Below are positions 14,095-22,347 of a stretch of DNA of 31,879 nucleotides, piece after piece. Where the stretch lies: positions 1-31,879 of the IMG/VR virus record IMGVR_UViG_3300009149_003749, one strand, 5' to 3'. Both the position numbers and the translations under genes were made by a program. The DNA is from a virus. The notes beneath the pieces were generated by a model. The model was not told where the DNA came from, did no database searches, and saw only the letters and a program-made list of their open reading frames with translations. Position 1 is the first letter of the stretch. Each line of letters starts with the position of its first letter.

Positions 14095-14690
14095 TGAATA
14101 ATAATTTATTTTATAAGAAAAGAAATATTAACCCAATGATAGGTGGTTGTAAGTTTTCCAATATAATTTATAAAAAAGTTATAGATATATGTGGTCATCC
14201 TAAAAGTATTATTGAATTGGGTTGCGGTAATGGCGGTAACTTAGAAAAATTTTCTGATTCTGTTATAAAAATAGGAATTGATCCACATATAAAAAATATT
14301 AATAATGCCAAAATGAAAAATATAAAAAATTGTGAATTTATTTATGGAAGTCATATAGATCTTAAAAAATTTGGTTATAATTCATTTGATGTGGGTATAA
14401 CATTATCAGTTTTAGACCATATCGAGGATTATAAAAATGCATTATCGGATATGATGAATATAACCAAAACTTTGATTTTAATAGAACCAATTAAATCAAA
14501 AACTGATAGATTAGCACATAAAGAAGAAACCTTTAGATGGTCAAATACTTGGTATCATGATTATCAATCGTTTTTAGAAACTAATAATATAAAATATTTA
14601 TTGACACCATGTGAATTATATAAAACAAACAGTGGGCCATTATACCATTTATTTCATATTGATTGTGGAGATTTTAGTCTGAAAGGATAG
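14094..14690 (+). CDS. Class I SAM-dependent methyltransferase
   Basis: A 198-residue protein with SIIELGCGNGGNLEKF as motif I, IKIGIDPHIKNIN as the strand-2 region and FDVGITLSVLDHIEDY as motif IV. The C-terminal half contains WSNTWYHDYQSFLETNN. It is an ordinary Methyltransf_11/25 type enzyme; the substrate is unknown. The ATG shares one base with the previous stop (TAATG), so reinitiation is likely, which would make its translation depend on the frame of the upstream phase-variable gene. Confidence 0.8.
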   Translation: MNNNLFYKKRNINPMIGGCKFSNIIYKKVIDICGHPKSIIELGCGNGGNLEKFSDSVIKIGIDPHIKNINNAKMKNIKNCEFIYGSHIDLKKFGYNSFDVGITLSVLDHIEDYKNALSDMMNITKTLILIEPIKSKTDRLAHKEETFRWSNTWYHDYQSFLETNNIKYLLTPCELYKTNSGPLYHLFHIDCGDFSLKG

Positions 14691-14695
14691 ATGAA

Positions 14696-15394
14696 ATGAA
14701 TAATGATTATATTGTAACAACAGGATACTATTCTCCTCCAGATAATAAATTTATAGAAGACTTCTTTCATATATGGTATGACAATATTATAAAATATTCA
14801 AGCCCTAAAAGAATAATTGTTGTTAATGCAGGATGTAAGAGGCCAGAAGGTGCAAAAGGAGAATGGTTAGATGGATATAATTTTGGATATGTGCCTGTTA
14901 TGGATAAAGAACGCAATTGTCCAAAATTTTGTGGATGGTCTATAGGGTTTATGGTTGGTATGATGATAGCATTTCATAATAATTGTGATTTCATATACCG
15001 CGAGCAAGACACTTTGGCATTTGGAAAATACATAGATGCAATATATAATATGGTAAATAAAAAAGGAAAAAAGATTTTAGTAGGTGAGGATTGTGCACAT
15101 GCGTATAAAATCGATAACGGATTCACATTCCTCAAACATGATATAATATTAGATTTTCTTAAAGAATGGTTGACTATCGATAGAAAAGATGCAGGGCCTG
15201 GAAGATTAAGACCAGAACAAAAATTTACGACTGTATTTAAAAAATTCACTAAAGTACAAGGATTCTTACCGTTTGGATATGGTACGTTTAATCGACCAAT
15301 TAACTATGAAGATGAGACATTCTATTTTCACCCAAATAATAAAAAAGCATTAGCAATATGTTTAGAGGAGGTAAGAAAGAGAAAACTAGTATAA
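14696..15394 (+). CDS. Glycosyltransferase-like protein, last gene of the sugar cluster
   Basis: A 232-residue protein I do not place in a named family. The order of segments, IVTTGYYSPPDNKF, RIIVVNAGCKRP, then a helix GFMVGMMIAFHN followed by CDFIYREQDTLAFGKYID, resembles the GT-A fold, with EQD in the position of the metal-binding DxD. The C-terminal part (GPGRLRPEQKF, GFLPFGYGTFNRP) may form the acceptor site. GAAAGGAT lies before the ATG. It starts six bases after the methyltransferase and ends just before late-type motif d, with no terminator in between. Confidence 0.55.
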   Translation: MNNDYIVTTGYYSPPDNKFIEDFFHIWYDNIIKYSSPKRIIVVNAGCKRPEGAKGEWLDGYNFGYVPVMDKERNCPKFCGWSIGFMVGMMIAFHNNCDFIYREQDTLAFGKYIDAIYNMVNKKGKKILVGEDCAHAYKIDNGFTFLKHDIILDFLKEWLTIDRKDAGPGRLRPEQKFTTVFKKFTKVQGFLPFGYGTFNRPINYEDETFYFHPNNKKALAICLEEVRKRKLV

Positions 15395-15404
15395 CTATTT
15401 GAAA

Positions 15405-15421
15405 AAGGACAAACTATAAAA
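15405..15421 (+). promoter_or_regulatory. Late-type motif, copy d (first baseplate genes)
   Basis: AAGGACAAACTATAAAA differs at one base from the consensus and lies 40 bases before ATG 15462. Confidence 0.6.
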
Positions 15422-15461
15422 CGATTTACTAACAAACAATTTAATCGAGGGGGATTAAAAA

Positions 15462-16076
15462 ATGCCAGTATTTAAAGGGTTTCAATTTGATTATCCACAT
15501 TATGATGTTGTATTGCCTCAAACAGGATACTTCTATGATGTACGTTCCTTAAATGTTATGGAAACAGACAAACTAAAAGGTTCATTAACTGTACCATCAA
15601 AAGCACCAGGGCACATAAACAAAATATTATGGAAATCATTAGTATCAAAACCAGAAGAGATTAAAACATTCGAGGATTTTAAAAAGAATACAACCATCAG
15701 AGATAGAGAGGCATTAATGTATGCGCTCTATTATTCTACATTTGGTGATGAGAGAGAATTCAATGCAACTTGTAATAAATGTAGACATTCACAACTGTTA
15801 AAATTGAAACTATCAAAGTTATTTTCTATGGTTGCTTATCCAATAAGCGCAGCTATGAAAAATACATACAAAATTGCTAAAGCAGTAGATAATGAAGTAT
15901 ACGATCTCGAAATAGAAAAAGCATTAAACAAACCAACATATAAAAAACAACCTGTAGGTATGCCTAAAGATATAGCAGATTTGGAATTTGCAGATGATGA
16001 CGATGATGGTATTATATTAGGAGAAAAACCTAATATTATAAAAGAAGAAATTAAAAAAGAAGAAATTAACCAGTAA
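15462..16076 (+). CDS. Baseplate hub or tail assembly protein (T4 gp26-like), N-terminal part
   Basis: A 204-residue protein. After a beta-rich start, a helical part DREALMYALYYSTFGDERE leads to CNKC (Cys104, Cys107), a half zinc site. Small CxxC proteins of this layout with a short helical part occur among T4-type baseplate hub assembly proteins, and the gene stands at the head of the baseplate row. The end is acidic and low in complexity (a DDDDDG run, then EEIKKEEINQ, built from a 15-base direct repeat) and looks like a linker rather than a natural end. The next open frame continues in the -1 frame straight after the stop. GAGGGGG precedes the ATG. The gp26 assignment is tentative. Confidence 0.5.
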   Translation: MPVFKGFQFDYPHYDVVLPQTGYFYDVRSLNVMETDKLKGSLTVPSKAPGHINKILWKSLVSKPEEIKTFEDFKKNTTIRDREALMYALYYSTFGDEREFNATCNKCRHSQLLKLKLSKLFSMVAYPISAAMKNTYKIAKAVDNEVYDLEIEKALNKPTYKKQPVGMPKDIADLEFADDDDDGIILGEKPNIIKEEIKKEEINQ

Positions 16077-16123
16077 TACCAGAGAGTGATGATGAGGATT
16101 CAATTCTTACTAAGAGAATAGAT

Positions 16124-16507
16124 TTGGAATTACCAATCTCTAAAGTACATGCTATAATAAAACAACCTACATTATGGGATGAAGAAAGAGTTATGGATGC
16201 TGTTCCTTTTGCTCAGAAAAAACAAACTGATTTGTTAAATGAAACTATGGTTATAGAACAATTCGAGCAATATAAACTAGGTGCCAAAGTTCCAAATTTA
16301 ATTATTAATAATCGAGAAGATATATTATATGGATATCAATCATTACCATCATTGGATAAAATTGAAATATTCAAAAAATTTCAAGATACTTTTGGTCAAT
16401 ATGGAATAGAATTAAAAACAAAATACTCGTGTTCAGAATGTGGTGAACCACAAGAATTGGAGGTGGACATCGTTGTCCAGTTCTTTCGTCTTCTTGCAAC
16501 AGTATAA
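16124..16507 (+). CDS. Baseplate or tail assembly protein, possible continuation of the previous gene
   Basis: The annotated part runs 127 residues from TTG 16124, which has only a weak AAGAGA ahead of it. The same frame is open from 16070 and encodes an acidic stretch, PVIPESDDEDSILTKRIDLE, that matches the linker-like end of the previous gene. It carries a second pair of cysteines, YSCSECGEPQEL (Cys103, Cys106), after a helix like that before CNKC in the previous gene. The two could therefore be halves of one protein with two similar modules, joined by a -1 shift, or they could be separate subunits. Its end overlaps the next gene. The function is inferred only from position. Confidence 0.5.
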   Translation: MELPISKVHAIIKQPTLWDEERVMDAVPFAQKKQTDLLNETMVIEQFEQYKLGAKVPNLIINNREDILYGYQSLPSLDKIEIFKKFQDTFGQYGIELKTKYSCSECGEPQELEVDIVVQFFRLLATV

Positions 16508-16724
16508 GGATATAGATAATTTCAAGAATGTATTGTATGAAAATGTCAGATCTTTAATGGAATTAATGAAGGAGTCATGGTCATCTATTATGATGATGCC
16601 TTATAAATTCTTTTTGGATACACTAAAATGGAAAATTGATTTAGAAGATGAAAAAAGAAAAAGACTTGAAGAGAACAAATCAATATCGGGTCATAGAACT
16701 CCTAATAACTTAAGAAAGGGATAA
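16473..16724 (+). CDS. Small helical protein of the baseplate/tail assembly group
   Basis: About 83 residues from TTG 16473, chosen because GGAGGT lies eight bases upstream; the frame opens earlier at 16440 (GTG) without a site. The protein is mostly helical (YENVRSLMELMKESWSSIMM) and ends in a charged helix, KWKIDLEDEKRKRLEE. It overlaps the previous gene by 35 bases in another frame, which points to coupled translation as in other tail assembly pairs. I do not recognise it by sequence. A terminator follows it. Confidence 0.55.
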   Translation: MSSSFVFLQQYKDIDNFKNVLYENVRSLMELMKESWSSIMMMPYKFFLDTLKWKIDLEDEKRKRLEENKSISGHRTPNNLRKG

Positions 16725-16787
16725 ATCAACACATATTAAAACTTGTGTCATTAAACCTTTTAAAAGTTAATCTGATTAAAAAAGTTC

Positions 16788-16822
16788 AAAGGGATCATAT
16801 CTATGATCCCTTTCTTCTTTTA
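16788..16822 (+). terminator. Terminator between the two baseplate transcription units
   Basis: An eleven-base stem, AAAGGGATCAT with ATGATCCCTTT, and the loop ATCT are followed by CTTCTTTT. Motif e begins three bases after it, so one unit ends and the next begins. Confidence 0.85.
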
Positions 16823-16824
16823 AG

Positions 16825-16841
16825 AAGGACAAACTTTAAAT
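16825..16841 (+). promoter_or_regulatory. Late-type motif, copy e (baseplate wedge genes)
   Basis: GAAGGACAAACTTTAAA begins at the end of a terminator and lies about 19 bases before ATG 16861. Confidence 0.65.
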
Positions 16842-16860
16842 AATAGATTTAGGAGAATAT

Positions 16861-17289
16861 ATGGCAATAAAGGATATAGAAAAGTTTTTTAAAGAAGTTC
16901 CAGGTAGTAAATCAGAAATAAGAGATATGGATGCTAAGATAACACAATCTGGTGATTATCAAGGTATAAGAGGTGTTGATGTTATAATACGTAGCATATC
17001 GCGATTATTATTAATACCCACAAATACATATATCTTTGATCCTGAACTAGGAACTGGTCTTTATAAATATATATTTGAACCAGCAGATATGGTAACAAAA
17101 TCTGCAATTGAGCAGGTTGTTGCTCAGGCAATTCATAGATATGAAAATAGAGCGAAAATAGATTATAAAGTTTTATTCTTTAAAAACAGAAAAGGTTTTA
17201 GAATAGATCTTTATATAGAATACGAAGGACAAAAAAGATCTGTTAGTGTAGATATAAACGACTCTATGCTTAAGACTTTGGATAGATAA
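16861..17289 (+). CDS. Baseplate wedge protein, gp25/GpW-like
   Basis: A 142-residue virion protein of the gp25 family (lysozyme-like fold without known activity), the wedge subunit that starts sheath assembly. Support comes from the core layout: VDVIIRSISRLLLIPTNTYIFDPELGTGLYKYIFEPADMVTKSAIE and a later helix VVAQAIHRYENRAKI. The EPAD segment matches the family's conserved EPR/EPN-type motif. Its length is close to T4 gp25 (132). AGGAG precedes the ATG. It is the first gene after motif e, in a run toward the gp6-like wedge protein. Confidence 0.85.
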   Translation: MAIKDIEKFFKEVPGSKSEIRDMDAKITQSGDYQGIRGVDVIIRSISRLLLIPTNTYIFDPELGTGLYKYIFEPADMVTKSAIEQVVAQAIHRYENRAKIDYKVLFFKNRKGFRIDLYIEYEGQKRSVSVDINDSMLKTLDR

Positions 17290-17299
17290 GGATTATATA

Positions 17300-17812
17300 A
17301 TGATAAGCAAAACATATATAGATAAAATAGCAAATACAACAGCGACTTCTCCGACGAATGATATACCACAACCCTCAGAGGAACAAAAAAAAGCAGGAAC
17401 ATATAAAAAAGGACATCTTAATATATATGGATTAAATATAGCAATAGAAAACCCCAAAGATTCTATAAGATCTGGAGTAGATAGAAATGGGAAGCATTGG
17501 TCTATAAAATTAAAAAATCATTATGGTTATATATTAGGAACAGTTGGGAAGGACAAGGATCATGTTGATGTTTTTATAGGACCAAGTCCCAATAGTGAAA
17601 AAGTATATATAGTAAATCAAAAAAACTCTGATAATAAATTCGATGAGCATAAAATATTACTTGGATGGGATAGTTTTCCAGATGCAGTAAAAGGATATCT
17701 CGATAATTATGAAAAAAGATGGGATATGATATCATCTGTACACCAATCAGATATTAATGGGATTAAAGATTGGTTAAAAAATGGTAACACTAAAGTTCCA
17801 TATAAAGGATAG
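17300..17812 (+). CDS. Pyrophosphatase-like (InPase, polyvalent-protein type) domain protein
   Basis: A 170-residue protein. Residues ~76-165 carry GYILGTVGKDKDHVDVFIGP, KVYIVNQ, FDEHKILLGWDS, a helix with AVKGYLDNY and the ending IKDWLKNGNTKVPY. This series is typical of the small inorganic-pyrophosphatase-like domain found in phage polyvalent and structural proteins, with Asp87/Asp90 and the DEHK block as likely metal ligands. Such a domain standing alone among wedge genes is unusual. It may have a virion role, or act on phage DNA or nucleotides; nothing shows which. The start has AAGGA upstream and lies eleven bases after the gp25 stop. Confidence 0.7.
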   Translation: MISKTYIDKIANTTATSPTNDIPQPSEEQKKAGTYKKGHLNIYGLNIAIENPKDSIRSGVDRNGKHWSIKLKNHYGYILGTVGKDKDHVDVFIGPSPNSEKVYIVNQKNSDNKFDEHKILLGWDSFPDAVKGYLDNYEKRWDMISSVHQSDINGIKDWLKNGNTKVPYKG

Positions 17813-17815
17813 ATA

Positions 17816-18481
17816 ATGCAACCTTGGGTTAGAAGTTTCAATTACTTACAAAATTATTATGACAGTGTATACAAAGTATATTCTACCTATTACCCTGCAT
17901 ATCCAGTTGTCTATTATATGGTAGACTGGGAGGCAAGTGTTTATGAAAAAGGAACTTTAGATGCTGGTACCTATGAGAAGATGGGAGTAGGAGAGCTATC
18001 GGGTTTAAAATACAGAAAAATACTTTTTCTTCCTGTATATGGTATAGAACAAATAACACCTACCAATAATGCAGGGGAAAGAGGTGTTACTATGTATGAC
18101 TCTGAAATAACACAAGTGGTCATACCTAGCGACTATAATTTTAAACCATGTGAATGGGATATTGTTCATTTTATACAGGATTTTGTGTCACCTGAACAAT
18201 TTGAAAATGGACCAGTGTTTGTAGTACATAATGTGAACCCCGCAACACTTGGGACAATGACACATTATCAATGTAAATTAAAAGTTGCTCCATTTGAACT
18301 AGAAGCAGTTAAAGATCAATTATCTGGACAATATATGTTTTTAGAACACACTAAAAAAATACATAGGATAGACACTGCATTCATTATGTTAAGATTACAA
18401 GAAAGATCTGAGGCAATATCTTTAAGATTAAAAGATATGTTTCATGATCCGACAGGTTTCTATTTAAGGCAAACCCCATAG
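17816..18481 (+). CDS. Virion protein of the baseplate row, gp53-like by position
   Basis: A 221-residue protein not placed in a family by sequence. It has a tyrosine-rich start (SVYKVYSTYYPAYPVVYYMV) and a beta-rich middle, VVIPSDYNFKPCEWDIVHFI followed by GPVFVVHNVNP and YQCKLKVAPF, reminiscent of tail or head-tail joining proteins. The C-terminal half is helical. T4 has gp53 between the gp5 hub and gp6 wedges; the position before the gp6-like gene makes a wedge role the best guess. AAAGGAT lies before the ATG, and the gap from the previous gene is three bases. Confidence 0.55.
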   Translation: MQPWVRSFNYLQNYYDSVYKVYSTYYPAYPVVYYMVDWEASVYEKGTLDAGTYEKMGVGELSGLKYRKILFLPVYGIEQITPTNNAGERGVTMYDSEITQVVIPSDYNFKPCEWDIVHFIQDFVSPEQFENGPVFVVHNVNPATLGTMTHYQCKLKVAPFELEAVKDQLSGQYMFLEHTKKIHRIDTAFIMLRLQERSEAISLRLKDMFHDPTGFYLRQTP

Positions 18482-18544
18482 CCATAATAAAGATGAAACT
18501 AACTAAAACAAGTATTACTATATCAATTATAAATAACGTCCTAC

Positions 18545-18584
18545 AGGGTCCACAAGATACCTTTATGGACCTTTCATAAAGGGG
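18545..18584 (+). promoter_or_regulatory. Two mutually exclusive hairpins over the gp6-like ribosome-binding site
   Basis: Hairpin 1 pairs AGGGTCCA (18545-18552) with TGGACCTT (18566-18573). Hairpin 2 pairs CCTTTATG (18560-18567) with CATAAAGG (18575-18582). They share bases 18566-18567 and neighbours, so both cannot form. Hairpin 2 covers the first two G of the AAAGGGG Shine-Dalgarno sequence. This is a possible translational switch. Confidence 0.4.
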
Positions 18585-18591
18585 TTGATAA

Positions 18592-21264
18592 ATGTTTGAT
18601 GAAAAAACCGTAGAGATTTTTAGTTCACGAGATAAAATACGAGATCAAATATCAGAATATACAAAAGAATACTTAGAACTAGAAGGTATAGATTTAAGCA
18701 AGACTAGCTATTTAACATTTCTTATCAATGTATTATCAGCACTTACTGCAAATTTATTATATTATAATACATCAACATATAGAGAAATGTTTTTAACAAA
18801 AGCTATTCAAAAAGAAAGTGTTTTAAATCTAAGTGCTATGCTAGGATATAGACCGCAATGGGCAGAACCTGCTACATGTTCTGTGTTGGTAGGGGTGTCT
18901 GTAGACTTTACTAGTGATACATTCTTTGTAATTCCTGCAAAACACAAATATTATGCAGGTAATATAGTATTCACACAAGATAATTCTATATATGTAGATA
19001 TAATAAAAGATCCATCTGGGACAATCTCTTCAGTAACTGTAACAGAAGAAGTATCTAGTGGTGGTACAAGGTCTGTAAAACATCAACTAGTATCAACTAA
19101 TGATGCAAATATTTTATATTTTGTGGTAAACCTAACACAAATATATGACGAGGTTTTTGATTTTCAAATACCTTCTCTTGAACCATATGAATTCCATATA
19201 GAACATGTAACCTTCGATAAACAAATATCAGATATAAAGGTTATTATATCAGACGAATGGAGTATGTATGATTCTCTGTTTCTAATACCATTTGATGAAA
19301 AAGGATATGCATTTAGAATAACAGAATCTGGCGGACAAATATCTTTTGGAAATGGTGTAATAGGAAAACAACCAGAAATAGGAAAAGCTTATACAATTAC
19401 ATTATCTATGACAGATGGATTAAAAGGAAATGTAATATCTGGTTCTATAAACAAAGCCGATAAGATATATGTGAGAGATTATGATCCTAATGGAAATTCT
19501 ATAGATGATACTGGAGCACATGCAGGAATTCCTTATATTATGAGACCCGTCGGACTTATAGTTGTTAATACGGCTCCTGCATACAATGGAAAAGATTTTC
19601 CCACATTAGATGAGATAAGAAATTCTGCTATAGCAAGTGTTGCATCTATGAACAGACTAGTAACCCAAGGGGATTATGATAATATACAAGAGATAATACC
19701 AGAATTACCAGTCCAACATGCTGTTAATATCATAAAAAGAAGTGATTTAAAAAACAATGAAATACAATTGTTCACAGATATTCTTTTTGAAGATACAATT
19801 GTACCAACTAGGAATGCTACATGGATATTAGACAGTACTAATAGTTTAGAGAAATTTATATATACAACGGACACTATAGAAATAGATGGGATTGAATATT
19901 ATAGTATGTTTAATATAGATATCAATCCTATGTTTAAAAATTGTTCCTATTATTATCTCATGGATGAAGTGGAAAAAGCAGTTATTATAAATAATACAAG
20001 TTCTGGATTAACAGGAATCCTACCAACGTATGCTAAATTCAAAACAATTACAACGGATGAAAGTGGAAATCAGTTACCCGAAGCACAACATGAATTAGAT
20101 GTAGAACTTCATTATGATGTTCTAATAGAAAATGCAGATACTGATCTACAATGTATTGTAGAAACAAGTTGGGATGGTGCAACATATGATATGTCCCAAG
20201 AAACAATAGATGACGAGGTAGTATTTAGAATTCCAGATAATTCACCATTGCAATTATCAACAATAGAAAATGGAAATCAACGATTTATATTTAAGATGTA
20301 TTTCTTAAAGGAAAACCCGTCATATGACCCTCTCCAGCCAGTAAGCCCTAGTAACCCTGAATATATACCAGAATTACCTTATTTAAATGAATCTCAAGTA
20401 GATTTGATAATTAGAGATAATCTAGATGATTATATGTATAGTCAAGTTCATATAGAAGGTACGCCAGGTGATTATAATATAGCTGTTTATGATGTACCTG
20501 TTATTAAGAAATCATATTATGATATAATAAACCAAACTAATTTTACAAATCAAATATATAATAAAATATTAACATTTGATGTTATAAATTATAGAATGTT
20601 AACAGACTTTGTAAATTTAAAATTTAGTAATACTACAGGTTCAATGGATAATATGAAATATAATATCGTAACAAGATCTGATATTATAGGTGTAAATCCT
20701 ACTAGTATAGATATAATGGATTCTACAGCAGATGGTATGAGATATTTAGTATCAGATGATGATTATGTTAATCCTTGGGGATCAGATCCCTGGAATCGCG
20801 AACCACCATTTATTGCTCAATATGTGAGAAGCACCGACAATTGGATATTTGAAAAAATTAGTACTAATGATATAATATATAATACAACAACTGAACAAAA
20901 GGTTTTATATACTGGTAGCCAATTAGTAGTTCCTATTACATCCATTCCATTTCAAATACGATTAATAGTATGGAGAGATAGGACGCAATCAGCAACGGCT
21001 GCTGCTATAATTTCTAATATAAAAACATCTTTAATAGATGGATTATATAGAAAGTTTGGGTTTGATAAAGATATATATATGAGTGAAATAATAGAAATAG
21101 TACAAAACGTACAGGGTGTATCACATTGTAAATTAATTGAACCAATACATGATATATTCTTTAACTATGATTTAAAGAAGGATTTAACACAACAAGAATT
21201 GTTAGAGTATTCACCACAGTTGATTTGGTTTGATAGTACTTCTATATCTATAGAAATGAGATAG
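18592..21264 (+). CDS. Baseplate wedge protein, gp6/BaseplateJ-like
   Basis: An 890-residue structural protein. Near residues 252-281 it has ISFGNGVIGKQPEIGKAY and then ITLSMTDGLKGNVISG, the BaseplateJ/gp6 family hallmark, followed by EIRNSAIASVASMNRLVTQG and DYDNIQEIIPELPVQ around 341-370. The first ~110 residues form the helical part that contacts other wedge proteins. The C-terminal ~500 residues hold extra beta-rich domains. It is much longer than T4 gp6 (660), pointing to a larger baseplate. The upstream 110-base gap contains the paired hairpins. The ATG follows AAAGGGG. Confidence 0.85.
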   Translation: MFDEKTVEIFSSRDKIRDQISEYTKEYLELEGIDLSKTSYLTFLINVLSALTANLLYYNTSTYREMFLTKAIQKESVLNLSAMLGYRPQWAEPATCSVLVGVSVDFTSDTFFVIPAKHKYYAGNIVFTQDNSIYVDIIKDPSGTISSVTVTEEVSSGGTRSVKHQLVSTNDANILYFVVNLTQIYDEVFDFQIPSLEPYEFHIEHVTFDKQISDIKVIISDEWSMYDSLFLIPFDEKGYAFRITESGGQISFGNGVIGKQPEIGKAYTITLSMTDGLKGNVISGSINKADKIYVRDYDPNGNSIDDTGAHAGIPYIMRPVGLIVVNTAPAYNGKDFPTLDEIRNSAIASVASMNRLVTQGDYDNIQEIIPELPVQHAVNIIKRSDLKNNEIQLFTDILFEDTIVPTRNATWILDSTNSLEKFIYTTDTIEIDGIEYYSMFNIDINPMFKNCSYYYLMDEVEKAVIINNTSSGLTGILPTYAKFKTITTDESGNQLPEAQHELDVELHYDVLIENADTDLQCIVETSWDGATYDMSQETIDDEVVFRIPDNSPLQLSTIENGNQRFIFKMYFLKENPSYDPLQPVSPSNPEYIPELPYLNESQVDLIIRDNLDDYMYSQVHIEGTPGDYNIAVYDVPVIKKSYYDIINQTNFTNQIYNKILTFDVINYRMLTDFVNLKFSNTTGSMDNMKYNIVTRSDIIGVNPTSIDIMDSTADGMRYLVSDDDYVNPWGSDPWNREPPFIAQYVRSTDNWIFEKISTNDIIYNTTTEQKVLYTGSQLVVPITSIPFQIRLIVWRDRTQSATAAAIISNIKTSLIDGLYRKFGFDKDIYMSEIIEIVQNVQGVSHCKLIEPIHDIFFNYDLKKDLTQQELLEYSPQLIWFDSTSISIEMR

Positions 21265-21267
21265 AAT

Positions 21268-22347
21268 ATGAATCTATTAGAATTTGGGAATGTTGAAATC
21301 TCGCCCAAACCAGATGCCGTTGTGTATAGATATATTTCTAAGATTGTAGGAACAGAAATATCAAATTTATCTCTACCTTGTCAGTATCCAAAATTAATTA
21401 GATATATATCAGACCTTCAAAATTATTTAGGTGTTTCGAATGATGATATTAAACAGTTTAAAAGTAAAATTGAAACAAAATATAAGACCTTTGATATCTA
21501 TAATGATAAATATACTGTATTATTAATAATGGCTGTCTTACATTTTTCTAGGAAAAAGAAATATGAAATAGCAAAATCATTCTTTTTGTTTTTATCATTA
21601 AAATTTTATTCTAGTAGGATACATATGCATCTCAGTAAGTTTTGCAATGATGGAATATGGATGTTGACACTTGATAGACTATCACCTAGACACTTATTTA
21701 AAACAAATAAAGGGATAGGAAATGCAATATCATATATTTCAGATTTTGATTTTAATAAAAATAAAAGTAAATTAGAGGATATAAATTTAAAAGATATTGA
21801 CTTGGTAGGAGTAGTATATGGTTTAAGAACTAAGATAGCACAATCAGTAAAATCCTTTGCACAATTATATTATAAGTTATTTGAAGATGGAAAATCTACA
21901 TCTTTATCAAGCGAAGATGGGGAAGAAGTAGCAGGAACTCAGTTGGTAGCAGATAAGATTAGTATGACCATGTGTGTTTTTGGACAAATTGATAAGACAG
22001 CATTATCTAATGCAATATCACAAAGTAGGGTTAGAAAAGACTTAGCTATCTCTATGGTATCTCAACTATCGAATTCTAAATACAAAGATAGTATACGTTT
22101 TATTATAATTTTAATAAGTCGTTTAGACAGTTTAAAAAATGTTTGTATAGAATCTAAAAAAAATAAATTAATAAAAAAAATAAATTCTAAAGTTAAAGTA
22201 GGTGGAAAATATATTATAAGAGATGAAATAAAAAATTTGTTATATTCATTAGAATCGGGGTACCAGTTGAGAACCATATATGATGCTCAACTGGTTATGT
22301 TTTTTGGACATTATTTAACTAATTTTTTAAGAAATAGAATTTGCTAA
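21268..22347 (+). CDS. Baseplate-row protein, unknown family
   Basis: A 359-residue protein that I do not recognise. It is mostly helical with a Lys-rich, hydrophobic N-terminal half (for example IAKSFFLFLSLKFYSSRIHM) and a middle segment RHLFKTNKGIGNAISYI. It begins four bases after the gp6-like stop and is probably translated with it, so it may be a wedge partner or a chaperone of assembly. Its last four bases overlap the end of the convergent minus-strand operon (stop codons TAA and TAG share two bases), leaving no room for a terminator. Confidence 0.7.
   Translation: MNLLEFGNVEISPKPDAVVYRYISKIVGTEISNLSLPCQYPKLIRYISDLQNYLGVSNDDIKQFKSKIETKYKTFDIYNDKYTVLLIMAVLHFSRKKKYEIAKSFFLFLSLKFYSSRIHMHLSKFCNDGIWMLTLDRLSPRHLFKTNKGIGNAISYISDFDFNKNKSKLEDINLKDIDLVGVVYGLRTKIAQSVKSFAQLYYKLFEDGKSTSLSSEDGEEVAGTQLVADKISMTMCVFGQIDKTALSNAISQSRVRKDLAISMVSQLSNSKYKDSIRFIIILISRLDSLKNVCIESKKNKLIKKINSKVKVGGKYIIRDEIKNLLYSLESGYQLRTIYDAQLVMFFGHYLTNFLRNRIC

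Noticed and set aside
16046-16076. Programmed -1 frameshift at the A6 run near the end of the gene at 15462
   Set aside because: A -1 shift there meets a TAA at 16067 before reaching the downstream frame, so the shift would have to occur after 16069, where no slippery sequence is seen.
18528-18535. TATAAATA before the gp6-like gene, and another at 4313-4320, matching the T4 late promoter box
   Set aside because: In sequence this AT-rich several copies are expected by chance, and the box is absent before the other operons, whereas GGACAAACTTTAAA is present at them.
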